Shown here in pieces: positions 1 to 7,959 of a DNA stretch of 64,000 bases. Origin of the DNA: Corynebacterium suedekumii (GTDB lineage: Bacteria; Actinomycetota; Actinomycetes; Mycobacteriales; Mycobacteriaceae); NCBI RefSeq assembly GCF_030252185.1, contig NZ_CP126970.1, positions 1,612,001-1,676,000 on the forward strand, read 5' to 3'. A program made the translations under genes and the position numbers. The notes beneath the pieces are model-generated. The model did no database searches and was not told where the DNA came from. It was given only the letters and a program-made list of their open reading frames with translations. How positions within the stretch are numbered: the stretch's first letter is position 1; each line of letters begins with the position of its first letter.

Positions 1-28
1 AACCTCCAGGTCGCGTACCCTGGTGGGC

Positions 29-352
29 ATGATCCTCATCAACGTCAAATTCCGCCCGCTGCCCGAGCACGTCGAGAACTTCCGCGAGATCGTCGCGGAG
101 TTCACCGAGAAGACGCGCCAGGAGGCGGGCTGCATCTTCTTCGAGTGGTCCCGCAACACCGATGATCCGTCGGAGTACATCCTCATTGAGGCGTTCCAGG
201 ATGACGCCGCGGAGGCGCACGTGAACTCCGATCATTTCACGGCCGCCACGGAGCTGTTCCCGACGGTGCTGTCGGAGACCCCGCAGATCATCAACACCTT
301 CATCGAGGGGAAGAGCGACTGGGACCGGATGGCCGAGTTCCAGGTCGGCTGA
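29..352 (+). CDS. Putative quinol monooxygenase, ABM domain
   Basis: A small soluble protein of 107 residues read from ATG 29; GTG 23, two codons upstream in frame, is an alternative start. The sequence has the pattern of antibiotic-biosynthesis-monooxygenase (ABM) proteins: an N-terminal beta strand (MILINVKFRP), a helix with FREIVAEFTEKTRQEAGC, a central FFEWSRN strand, and the EYILIEAFQD segment followed by a conserved AHVNSDHF. Such ferredoxin-like dimers include YgiN-type quinol monooxygenases, but many family members have no known substrate. It sits 16 nt upstream of the polyphosphate kinase gene on the same strand, so co-transcription is possible. The family call is good; the reaction is not established. 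Confidence 0.75.
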   Translation: MILINVKFRPLPEHVENFREIVAEFTEKTRQEAGCIFFEWSRNTDDPSEYILIEAFQDDAAEAHVNSDHFTAATELFPTVLSETPQIINTFIEGKSDWDRMAEFQVG

Positions 353-368
353 CGGTAGGCTTTAGACC

Positions 369-1292
369 ATGGGTAAAAAGGACACCGCTGCTGCCGCCAG
401 CAAAGCTGAGAAGGCCGAGAAGCCGGAGAAGCTGAACTCGAAGGCGTATGAGAAGGAACTCAAGCGCCTGCAGGCTGAGCTGGTGGACATGCAGCAGTGG
501 GTGGTGGAGACGGGCGCGCGGGTGGTCATCATCATGGAGGGCCGTGACGCCGCCGGTAAGGGTTCCGCCATCAAGCGGATCACCCAGTACCTCAACCCGC
601 GGTCGGCCCGCATCGAGGCGCTGCCGGCACCGAGCTCCCGGGAGCAGGGTCAGTGGTACTTCCAGCGGTACGTGGAGAAGCTGCCCACCGCCGGTGAGAT
701 CGTCATCTTCGACCGCTCCTGGTACAACCGCGCCGGAGTGGAGCGGGTCATGGGCTTCTGCACCTCGCAGGAGTACCGCCGGTTCCTGCACCAGGCCCCG
801 ATCTTCGAGCGTCTGCTCGTCGAGGACGGCATCCTGCTGCGCAAGTACTGGTTCTCGGTCTCGGATGAGGAGCAGCTCGCACGTTTCCAGTCCCGCCTGG
901 AGGATCCGCTGCGCCGCTGGAAGCTGTCGCCGATGGATCTGCAGTCGATCACCCGCTGGGAGGACTATTCCCGGGCGAAGGATGAGATGTTCATCCACAC
1001 CGACATCCCCTCGGCACCCTGGTACACGGTGGAGAGCGAGGACAAGAAGCGTTCCCGCATCAACGTGATCTCGCATCTGCTCTCGACGATCCCGTACGAG
1101 AAGATCGAGCGTCCGCTGCCGGAGATCCCCGAGCGACCGGGCTCGGACAACAACTACGAGCGCCCGCCGCGTGCGGAGTTCCGTTACGTCCCGGACGTGG
1201 CGGCGAACCTGGCCAAGAGCCGCACCGGGGACAACGGGGACAAGGGCGGCAAGACGAAGTCCCGGAAGGAGCGCCCGGATGGACGCCACTGA
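369..1292 (+). CDS. ppk2: Polyphosphate kinase 2 (PPK2 family)
   Basis: A 307-residue cytosolic enzyme that transfers phosphate between polyphosphate and nucleotides. PPK2 enzymes mostly use polyphosphate to phosphorylate GDP or ADP. A basic, Lys/Ala-rich N-terminus (about 1-25) precedes the P-loop kinase core. Walker A GRDAAGKGS is at residues 58-66, and the PPK2 lid/Walker B block FDRSWYNRAGVERVMGF begins near 114 with Asp115. The motif LRRWKLSPMD follows. A Lys/Arg/Gly-rich tail covers the last 30 residues. Length and motifs match single-domain corynebacterial PPK2 proteins. The direction of the reaction and nucleotide preference cannot be read from sequence. Confidence 0.93.
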   Translation: MGKKDTAAAASKAEKAEKPEKLNSKAYEKELKRLQAELVDMQQWVVETGARVVIIMEGRDAAGKGSAIKRITQYLNPRSARIEALPAPSSREQGQWYFQRYVEKLPTAGEIVIFDRSWYNRAGVERVMGFCTSQEYRRFLHQAPIFERLLVEDGILLRKYWFSVSDEEQLARFQSRLEDPLRRWKLSPMDLQSITRWEDYSRAKDEMFIHTDIPSAPWYTVESEDKKRSRINVISHLLSTIPYEKIERPLPEIPERPGSDNNYERPPRAEFRYVPDVAANLAKSRTGDNGDKGGKTKSRKERPDGRH

Positions 1293-1367
1293 CATCGGGG
1301 ACGACGCGCAGCGCTCCGCCCGAACCCGGCCCCGATCCCGTGGGCCCGGTACCTCGTCGGGTTCGCG

Positions 1368-2027
1368 GTGACTGCCGTGTCGCTGGCGTTCGCGATGACC
1401 TACTACGACGCGGTGCCGGACCCGATGCCGGTCCACTTCGACGCTGCGGGTGAACCCGATTCCTTCACTGCGAAAACGGTGCCGGGGTTCCTCGGCATGC
1501 ATCTGCTCGGCCCGGGCGTCACCATGCTCACCGGCCTGGCGTCCGCCGCGCTCGTCACGTCCCAGGCCCGGTCGGCGGCCGAGGACACCTTTCCCGCGCG
1601 TGCTCCGGAGGACCGGGCCCGGACGGTCGGCATCCTCAGCCGACTGCAGAAGCCGATGGCGACGTATCTCGTCGCCCTCGCCATCATTGTCGCCCTCGCC
1701 GTCCATCAGTCGTTTGGTGCGTTCGGTGACTGGAATCTGTCGATCTGGTGGGTGCTCGCCGCGATCGGCCTGCTCACCGTCTGGCTCATGGTCACCCTGT
1801 CCCGTTCCGTCCGCGACGCTGAGGTGGAGAATCCACCGGCCAGTGACGCCGAGCGCCTGAGGTGGGGGATGTTCTACGTCAACCCGGCGGATGAGCGGGT
1901 GTTCGTCGACCTGATGGGCGGGGCGAACCTGACGTTCAACTTCGCCCGACCGTTGGCGTGGGTGGTCCTGCTCGCCTTGCTCACCCCGGTGATCCTCGTC
2001 CTGATTCTCGTCGGCCTGTCCAGCTAG
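1368..2027 (+). CDS. DUF1648-type membrane protein, 5' end probably frameshifted
   Basis: A hydrophobic protein with the DUF1648 signature YDAVPDPMPVHFDAAGEPDSF close to its start and roughly four further membrane segments. The only in-frame start is GTG 1368, which lies inside the first hydrophobic helix: codons just upstream read IPWARYLVGFAV in the same frame but have no start codon. ATG 1279 overlaps the end of the kinase gene and opens MDATDIGDDAQRSA in another frame, which would join this frame if one C were added to the C-run at 1319-1321. The true gene is therefore probably 1279..2027 with a single-base disruption. DUF1648 proteins include predicted regulators of sporulation or immunity systems, but no function is assigned here. 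Confidence 0.7.
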   Translation: MTAVSLAFAMTYYDAVPDPMPVHFDAAGEPDSFTAKTVPGFLGMHLLGPGVTMLTGLASAALVTSQARSAAEDTFPARAPEDRARTVGILSRLQKPMATYLVALAIIVALAVHQSFGAFGDWNLSIWWVLAAIGLLTVWLMVTLSRSVRDAEVENPPASDAERLRWGMFYVNPADERVFVDLMGGANLTFNFARPLAWVVLLALLTPVILVLILVGLSS

Positions 2028-2809
2028 GAATCGAGCAGCTCCCGCAGCACCGTCACCACGCCGGCCTCGGTGTTGGGTGGGGCGATGTGGTCGGCGATGG
2101 CCCTGATGTCGGGGTGGGCGTTGTCCATGGCCCAGGCGGTGCCGGCGGCCTCGAGGAGTTCGTAGTCGTTGAGGTAGTCGCCGAAGGCGAGGGTGCGTGC
2201 TTGGGGGACGCCGAGGGCGTCGGCAAGCGCGAGGAGGGCGCGGCCCTTGCCGGCGGTGGGGTCCATGACGTCGATCCAGTGGGCGCCGGAGACGACGACG
2301 TTGGCGTCGGGGGCAGCGGCGCGGACGACGGGGTAGGCGACGGTCTCGGCGTCCTCGTCGGTGAACACGGCGACCTTGATCACGCCGTGGTCCACCACCG
2401 CATGGAGGTCGGTGACCTCCTCCTTGGACACGTAGTACTTGTCGATCTCCCTGCCCGTCGCCGTCGACAGTCCGGGCAGGACGTAGGCGACGGTGGGGGT
2501 GCAGATGACCAGGTCGAAGTCGGCCGCCGCGTCGATGATGGCGTGGACGGCGGCCGGGTCGAGTTCCGTGGTGGAGACGACCTCGCCGTCGTGGAAGACG
2601 CACGTGCCGTTCTCCGCGATGTAGGTGCCGGGGTCGTGCTCACCGTCGAACATCGCCCGGAGGGTGGCCAGCTGCCGTCCCGAGGCGGGGGCGACGGCCA
2701 CGCCGCGGCGCTGCAGTTCGACGAGGACGTCCCAGAAGCCCTCGGGGATCTGGCCGGCGCCGTCGAGAAGCGTTCCGTCCATGTCCAGGGCGATCAGTCC
2801 GTAATCCAT
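2024..2809 (-). CDS. HAD-superfamily (Cof-type) phosphatase
   Basis: A 261-residue cytosolic HAD hydrolase. Motif I is ALDMDGTLLDGAG at the N-terminus, with the nucleophilic Asp first in DMDGT. The Cof-type cap follows in the middle. A conserved Lys is in TAGKGRALLALADALG and motif IV is LAFGDYLNDYELLEAAG. The C-terminal APPNTEAGV is also typical of the family. These enzymes dephosphorylate sugar phosphates, flavin nucleotides or similar metabolites; the substrate cannot be told. The start ATG 2809 begins MDYGLIALDMDGT. The stop overlaps that of the upstream convergent gene by 4 nt. Confidence 0.88.
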   Translation of the reverse strand: MDYGLIALDMDGTLLDGAGQIPEGFWDVLVELQRRGVAVAPASGRQLATLRAMFDGEHDPGTYIAENGTCVFHDGEVVSTTELDPAAVHAIIDAAADFDLVICTPTVAYVLPGLSTATGREIDKYYVSKEEVTDLHAVVDHGVIKVAVFTDEDAETVAYPVVRAAAPDANVVVSGAHWIDVMDPTAGKGRALLALADALGVPQARTLAFGDYLNDYELLEAAGTAWAMDNAHPDIRAIADHIAPPNTEAGVVTVLRELLDS

Positions 2810-2842
2810 CTGGGGTTCCCTTACCTTCCGTACACTGTGGCC

Positions 2843-3865
2843 ATGAACACAAGCACCGATGCTCCCGTCCTCGTGTCCGTCCGCAACACTACCGGCGTCC
2901 TCGAACTCAACCGGCCGAAGGCGCTCAACAGTCTCAATCCGGAGATGGTGGGGATCATCACCGACGCGCTCGAGCGGTGGCGCGACGATGATGGCATCAC
3001 CCAGGTGCTCATCACGTCGACCTCGGAGAAGGCGTTCTGTTCCGGTGGCGACGTCCGCTTCGCCCGCGAGGGCATTCTCGACGGCCGCGAGGACGACGTC
3101 GACCGTTTCTTCGCCGACGAGTACGCGATGAACAACCTCATCGGCACCTACCCCAAGCCGTACATCGCGCTCATCGACGGCATCGTCATGGGCGGCGGCC
3201 TCGGGGTCTCCGCGCACGGCTCGCACCGCATCATCACCGGGAAGGCGTGGGCGTCGATGCCGGAGATGGCCATCGGCTACGTCACCGACGTCGGCATCGC
3301 CCACGCCTCCCAGCACTGGCCGGGCTCCAGCCCCGCGATCGGCGCGTTCATCGGCCTGACCGGCTACCGCCTCCGGACGGCGGACCTGCTCCACACCGGC
3401 CTGGCCACCCACCTCGTCGCCGACGCGGCCGCCTTCACCGAGTCGCTCATCGCCGAGGGTGTCGACGCCGCCGTGGCCACCCACGCCATCACCCCGGACG
3501 AATCCTCCCGCATCGCCGAATGGACCCCGGCCATCGAGGCCACCTTCGGCGCCGGCTCCTGGGAGCGTATCGACGCCGCCCTGGACACCCACGAGGACAC
3601 CTCCTTCGTCGCGGAGGTCCGGGAACTCATGGCGAAGGCCTCACCGTCGGCGGTGGTCGCCGCCGCGGAACTCTACGACGCCAACCGCACTGCCCCGGAC
3701 CTGGCCGCCTCCCTGCGCAACGAGACCGTCCTCGGCGAGCTGGTGCGCCGCCAGCCTGACTTCGTCGAGGGGGTGCGCGCCGTGCTGGTGGACAAGACCC
3801 AGGACGCGCAGTTCATCCCGGCCCAGGACCCGGCCGTCTACCGGGAGGTCCTCACCCGGTGGTGA
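2843..3865 (+). CDS. 3-hydroxyisobutyryl-CoA hydrolase (ECH/isomerase superfamily)
   Basis: A 340-residue enzyme of the crotonase superfamily with the extended C-terminal region of the hydrolase (ECH_2) branch. Oxyanion-hole and active-site blocks are visible: FCSGGDVRFARE near residue 65, IDGIVMGGGLGVSAHGSHRI near 112, and MPEMAIGYVTDVG near 139. The length fits 3-hydroxyisobutyryl-CoA hydrolases, which release 3-hydroxyisobutyrate in valine breakdown, rather than the 260-residue hydratases. ATG 2843 was chosen because homology starts there; the frame is open far upstream but has no family match. The end overlaps the convergent next gene by 14 nt. A broader acyl-CoA hydratase role cannot be excluded. 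Confidence 0.85.
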   Translation: MNTSTDAPVLVSVRNTTGVLELNRPKALNSLNPEMVGIITDALERWRDDDGITQVLITSTSEKAFCSGGDVRFAREGILDGREDDVDRFFADEYAMNNLIGTYPKPYIALIDGIVMGGGLGVSAHGSHRIITGKAWASMPEMAIGYVTDVGIAHASQHWPGSSPAIGAFIGLTGYRLRTADLLHTGLATHLVADAAAFTESLIAEGVDAAVATHAITPDESSRIAEWTPAIEATFGAGSWERIDAALDTHEDTSFVAEVRELMAKASPSAVVAAAELYDANRTAPDLAASLRNETVLGELVRRQPDFVEGVRAVLVDKTQDAQFIPAQDPAVYREVLTRW

Positions 3866-4955
3866 TACCCCGACGCGACCGGTAGGCGGCCAACGCCCGG
3901 TCCCGGTCGAGGGCCGGATCCAGCGGGGCCTGCAGCGTCGCCGCCACCGTCTCCTCGGTGGGGGCGGGCAGGTGGAGCTCGGGGGCGTCGAGAAGCACCA
4001 CGGCGGAGGTGGTGTCGTTGAGGCGGGTCACGGCATGGGTCCAGATCCCCAGGACCGGTTTGGCCACCTCCTCCAGGGCCAGGTGGCGGGCACGGTCGAC
4101 GGGCACCGACGGCCGGAACAGTTCCGGGATGCCCTGGTCGAGGCCGAAGCGGCGCAGATTCGCCGCCGCCGTCGGCGGCAGGTGGGGGTCCGCCCACGCC
4201 CAGGTCCAGCTGTCCCCGGTGATGGTGGCGATGATGACCGCGGTCGCCTGCACCCGGTCGGCGATCAGCGCGGTCCCGCGCCCGATGTTCACCTGGACGA
4301 TCGCGTCCGGGAACCTGCCCACCAGCAGCAACTGGTGCTCGAAGGAGAGGTAGCGGGCGTCAGCCCGGACCTGCGCGAGGGTGAGGCCGCCGCCGACGTG
4401 GGTGACGCGGCCGTCGACAAGCGTGAGGGCGGTGCCGTCGGAGAAGCTCACCGCATCCCCCTCCCGGCGGATGCCCAGGCCGCGGGTCGCGGCGAAGCCC
4501 AGGAGGGAGCGCTCCACGTCCACGCCCTCCGGCATCCCGACGAGCCCGGCGATGAGGGAGTCCCGCACCGGCCCGGGGGAGGGGCGGAACCCCACCGCGA
4601 TGACCCGGGTGAGCTCCCCGGACGGGGCGAGCAGCACCGGCACATTGCCGTGCAGCGTGCGGGCGGCGGCGACGAGCTGGTCATCGGCCGGGTGCGAGCC
4701 GTGCAGCTCTGCGATGTCCGGCACCCCGGGCCACGCGGGCTCCCAGGTCCATTCTCCACCTCGGATGACGGCGACCTGCCTCCCCGGCAGATCCACCGCA
4801 GCCTGATCCCGGCGGTGCACCCGGACCTCGTCGCCGCTGAACTCCACCCCCGTCACCTGGCCGAACTCCCGCCGCCACGCCTCATCGACACCCGCCTGGA
4901 CCAGCGCACCGTCGGCAATGACATCGGACAGGGAGGTGGGAGCGGTAAGATCCAT
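3852..4955 (-). CDS. Hypothetical two-repeat protein, DUF6882-like
   Basis: A 367-residue soluble protein without signal peptide or membrane segment. Two related halves are visible. The first carries GEWTWEPAWPGVPDIAELHG. The second carries SWTWAWADPHLPPTAAANLRRFG followed by IPELFRPSVP and an Ala-rich helix. The second half resembles DUF6882 proteins of actinobacteria, and the duplication suggests two copies of one domain. I recognise no catalytic motif. ATG 4955 is preferred over GTG 4964. It is convergent with the hydrolase gene, overlapping it by 14 nt, and divergent from the mycolyltransferase gene. Function unknown; the family assignment is tentative. Confidence 0.7.
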   Translation of the reverse strand: MDLTAPTSLSDVIADGALVQAGVDEAWRREFGQVTGVEFSGDEVRVHRRDQAAVDLPGRQVAVIRGGEWTWEPAWPGVPDIAELHGSHPADDQLVAAARTLHGNVPVLLAPSGELTRVIAVGFRPSPGPVRDSLIAGLVGMPEGVDVERSLLGFAATRGLGIRREGDAVSFSDGTALTLVDGRVTHVGGGLTLAQVRADARYLSFEHQLLLVGRFPDAIVQVNIGRGTALIADRVQATAVIIATITGDSWTWAWADPHLPPTAAANLRRFGLDQGIPELFRPSVPVDRARHLALEEVAKPVLGIWTHAVTRLNDTTSAVVLLDAPELHLPAPTEETVAATLQAPLDPALDRDRALAAYRSRRGITTG

Positions 4956-5044
4956 GGGCACCACCTTAATCGGCGGGTTGAGTTACGGGGCTTGTGTGAA
5001 CAATGATGGTCGGATAAGCGTCCCGTGATTGAAAGGCCCCCGCC

Positions 5045-6496
5045 GTGCCCCGCTTCACCTCCAGGCCCCTCGCCGCAGCCGTCCTCGCCGGGATCCTGAC
5101 TCCGGCCATCATCGCGCCGCACGCCGCCGCCGTCGATTACGGGATGGACCCGGATGTGGTCCAGAACCCCGCCGACACCCCCAACCGGCCCGAGACCTCC
5201 GGGTCAGGGCCCTCGATGCTCACCCAGGGCTCGTCGGACGGCACCGTCACCGAGGGCCTGATCAACGACTACCGCCCGCAGACGGTCAACCCGATGTTCC
5301 CCGAGGGCCGGGACCATCTGCCCACCGCGGACATCGACATGGACCCGGAGGTCCTCGCCCGCCTGGCCGAGTACGCCAAGGTCGACGGCGACCGCATCCG
5401 CCAGATCAACGCGTACTCCCCGTCCATGGGCCGGACCATCCCCCTCGTGTGGATCGTGCCGCAGGACCTCAGCGAACCCCGCCCTATCGTCTACGCCCTC
5501 GGCGGCGGCGACGGCGGCCAGGGCCGGGACAACTGGATCACCCGCAGCGACATGGTCGACTTCTACTCCGAAAAGAACATCCACGTCATCCTCCCCATGC
5601 TCGGCGCCTACAGCTACTACTCCGACTGGCTCGAGGAGAACCCCGACCAGGGCGGCAAGCAGATGTGGGAGACCTTCCTTACCCACGAGCTGCCCGGGCC
5701 GCTGGAGGCGGAACTGGGCGCCGACGGCACCCGCAGCCTCATCGGCATGTCCATGTCCGGCACCACTGCCCTGCTCTACGCCACCCACCAGCCCGGCTTC
5801 TACGACTCCGTGGCCTCCCTCTCCGGCTGCGGCGACACCAACTCCTGGCTCGGCCGCCGGGGTGTCGCCTCCACCATCTACAACGGCAACGGCACCCCGG
5901 AGATGATGTGGGGCGCACCCAACAGCGACTACTCCCGCTACCAGGACGCCGTCATCAACGCCGGCCGCCTGGCAGAACAGCCGAACCTCTACGTCTACGC
6001 CGCCTCCGGCCTGCCCGGGGACCTCGACTTCCTCGGCCCCAACGCGCCCGCCGACGACGGCGCCTGGGATGACCGACGCGGACCCGGCTTCTACATCGAG
6101 GCCGCCTCCAACCTGTGCGCTCACCGCCTCAAGCAGGCGACCGACGCCCGGGGCATCGACACCGTCTACTACGACTTCGCCACCACCGGCACCCACTCCT
6201 GGGACGCCTGGAATAACGCTCTGCGGGAGTTCTGGCCCATCCAGGCCCGCGGTTTCGGCATCGACGGCGGCTCCGTCACCCCGGGCCTCGACGGTGAGGA
6301 GGCCCCGTGGGTCGGTTCCTCCGACTCCAGCCGCTACACCGACCTGTTCGGGCCGTCCTCCGAAATTTACGGCGGTTCGACCGCGCCGGCCCTGTCCTCG
6401 CGTCTCGACGACCCGTCGCTCTCCTCGCAGTCTTCGGTGCCGGACGGCTCCTCGGACTCGTCCGGGTCTTCGGGCTCGTCGGGGTCGTCCGACTAG
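5045..6496 (+). CDS. Secreted mycolyltransferase (antigen 85 family), Ser/Asp-rich tail
   Basis: A 483-residue exported alpha/beta hydrolase that transfers mycolic acids from trehalose monomycolate to trehalose or arabinogalactan in the corynebacterial envelope. A cleavable signal peptide ends near APHAAA (about residue 28). The nucleophile elbow is GMSMSG with Ser236, and the catalytic His384 lies in GTHSWDAW. The family motif WETFLTHELP is also present. The last 25 residues are almost only Ser, Gly and Asp, a flexible tail. Start GTG 5045 is supported by GAAAGG about 9 nt upstream. The stop abuts, with no gap, that of a second mycolyltransferase read from the other strand. The acceptor substrate is unknown. 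Confidence 0.9.
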   Translation: MPRFTSRPLAAAVLAGILTPAIIAPHAAAVDYGMDPDVVQNPADTPNRPETSGSGPSMLTQGSSDGTVTEGLINDYRPQTVNPMFPEGRDHLPTADIDMDPEVLARLAEYAKVDGDRIRQINAYSPSMGRTIPLVWIVPQDLSEPRPIVYALGGGDGGQGRDNWITRSDMVDFYSEKNIHVILPMLGAYSYYSDWLEENPDQGGKQMWETFLTHELPGPLEAELGADGTRSLIGMSMSGTTALLYATHQPGFYDSVASLSGCGDTNSWLGRRGVASTIYNGNGTPEMMWGAPNSDYSRYQDAVINAGRLAEQPNLYVYAASGLPGDLDFLGPNAPADDGAWDDRRGPGFYIEAASNLCAHRLKQATDARGIDTVYYDFATTGTHSWDAWNNALREFWPIQARGFGIDGGSVTPGLDGEEAPWVGSSDSSRYTDLFGPSSEIYGGSTAPALSSRLDDPSLSSQSSVPDGSSDSSGSSGSSGSSD

Positions 6497-7735
6497 TTAG
6501 TACAGGCTCGGGCGGATGGTGTCCCACGCCGCCTGGATCTGCGGCTGGAACGTGGACCACTTGTGCACACCGGGACCGGTGTACTCGATCACCTGGTGGT
6601 TCATCCCGGCGCCGGTCATCGCTTCGTCGAGCTCCTGGGTGCACAGGTACGCGCCCTGCTCCAGGAGGATGCCCGTGGTGATGGTCGATGGCGGGACGTC
6701 GGTGTAGTCGAAGTCCGGGTCGAAGTTGTACTCGCCGTTGGCGGCGGAGAGGTAGACGGCCATGTTCCGCAGGCCCTCCGGGTTGTGGGTGACGTCATGG
6801 CGCAGCCACTGCTCGGAACCGAACGGGCCCCACATGTTCTCCAGGGTGCCGCCGCGGGAGGCGACGGTGATGTGGGCGGTCTGCCGTCCGACGTTGCTCA
6901 TGGTGGAGTAGCAGCCGGAGATGCCGAAGACGCCGTCGAACATGTCGGGGTTGGTGTTGGCCAGGTGCACCGCGCCGGTGGCACCCATCGAGAGTCCGCC
7001 GATGCCGCGCCTGCCGTTGAAGTTGAGGTCCTCCTCGGCCTCCAGCAGCGGGGCCAGTTCCTCGGTGATGAAGGTCTCCCACATGTGGCGGCCGAGGACC
7101 GGGTCGTCGGCGATCCAGTCGGAGTACATCGACGCCATGGCCTCGGTGGGCATGACGAGGGTGACGTTCTCGTCGGCGAAGAAGGTCTCCGCCTCGCCGG
7201 GGCCGAGCCACTCGGAGACCCGGCCCGCCTCGACACCGTCGAGCAGGTAGAGCATCGGGGCGGGGGTGGAGGCGTCGGTCGGGAGCATGACCTGGACCTC
7301 GACGTTGCGGGCCATGGCGGGCGACGCGATGGTCCAGCGTTCGACCCGGTCGCTCTCCGGGACGCGGGAGATCACCTCGGCGGTGGTGATGGACTCGTCG
7401 ATGGGCTTGGGGTAGCCGGGGTTGACGGAGACCAGGTCGGAGGACAGGCGGAACTCGGAGGAGCCGGCCAGCCGCAGGGAGGACAGGAGTGCCTCCAGTG
7501 AGCTTCCGCTGGTGGCCACGGACGACTGGGAGGAGTTGACCACCAGTGAACGGAGGAAGGAGTCCAGCCCGGGGGAACCGGTGGCCCCGGACTTGCCGGA
7601 CGAGGAGCTCGACCCGCCCGCGGTTGTGTCGGTGTCGGTGTCCTGGGCCAGCGCCGGGGTGATGCCGAGCAGGGATGCGGCGAGGGTGGCCGCCGTGGCG
7701 GTGCGCAGGGTGCGGCGGGTGAATCGGGGGGACAT
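6497..7735 (-). CDS. Secreted mycolyltransferase (antigen 85 family)
   Basis: A 412-residue exported paralogue of the neighbouring enzyme. The signal peptide runs to TPALAQ (about residue 27) and is followed by a Ser/Gly/Asp-rich linker. The catalytic core has GIGGLSMGATG with nucleophile Ser249, WETFITEELAPLLEAE before it, and His391 in GPGVHKW near the C-terminus. Start ATG 7735 places MSPRFTRRTLRT at the signal peptide; the frame is open further upstream without a plausible leader. The tail-to-tail pair of paralogues suggests an old inverted duplication, though the two proteins have diverged strongly. Expected role: mycolylation of trehalose, arabinogalactan or proteins. Confidence 0.9.
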   Translation of the reverse strand: MSPRFTRRTLRTATAATLAASLLGITPALAQDTDTDTTAGGSSSSSGKSGATGSPGLDSFLRSLVVNSSQSSVATSGSSLEALLSSLRLAGSSEFRLSSDLVSVNPGYPKPIDESITTAEVISRVPESDRVERWTIASPAMARNVEVQVMLPTDASTPAPMLYLLDGVEAGRVSEWLGPGEAETFFADENVTLVMPTEAMASMYSDWIADDPVLGRHMWETFITEELAPLLEAEEDLNFNGRRGIGGLSMGATGAVHLANTNPDMFDGVFGISGCYSTMSNVGRQTAHITVASRGGTLENMWGPFGSEQWLRHDVTHNPEGLRNMAVYLSAANGEYNFDPDFDYTDVPPSTITTGILLEQGAYLCTQELDEAMTGAGMNHQVIEYTGPGVHKWSTFQPQIQAAWDTIRPSLY

Positions 7736-7857
7736 GGGGTGAGGGCCTCCGGGTGGGCCACCTGACGGTGGACGGGACGGGCGGGCACCTCGGCGTGGTG
7801 CTCGGCTCGGACGGTTGTACAGATTACCGACGGGCCGGGGTTTTGCAAGCACGGAAA

Positions 7858-7889
7858 AGGCCCGCCCACCCATCCGGGTGACCGGGCCT
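7858..7889 (-). terminator. Intrinsic terminator downstream of aceB
   Basis: On the minus strand, AGGCCCG and CGGGCCT arms enclose a nested CACCC/GGGTG stem, and the hairpin is followed by TTTT. It lies about 70 nt after the aceB stop codon. Confidence 0.75.
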
Positions 7890-7959
7890 GACCTGCAGTT
7901 TAGCGTCTCATGTTGGGGTCCTGAGCGGGACCTGATCGTGAACGCAGGATGTCCTTACT

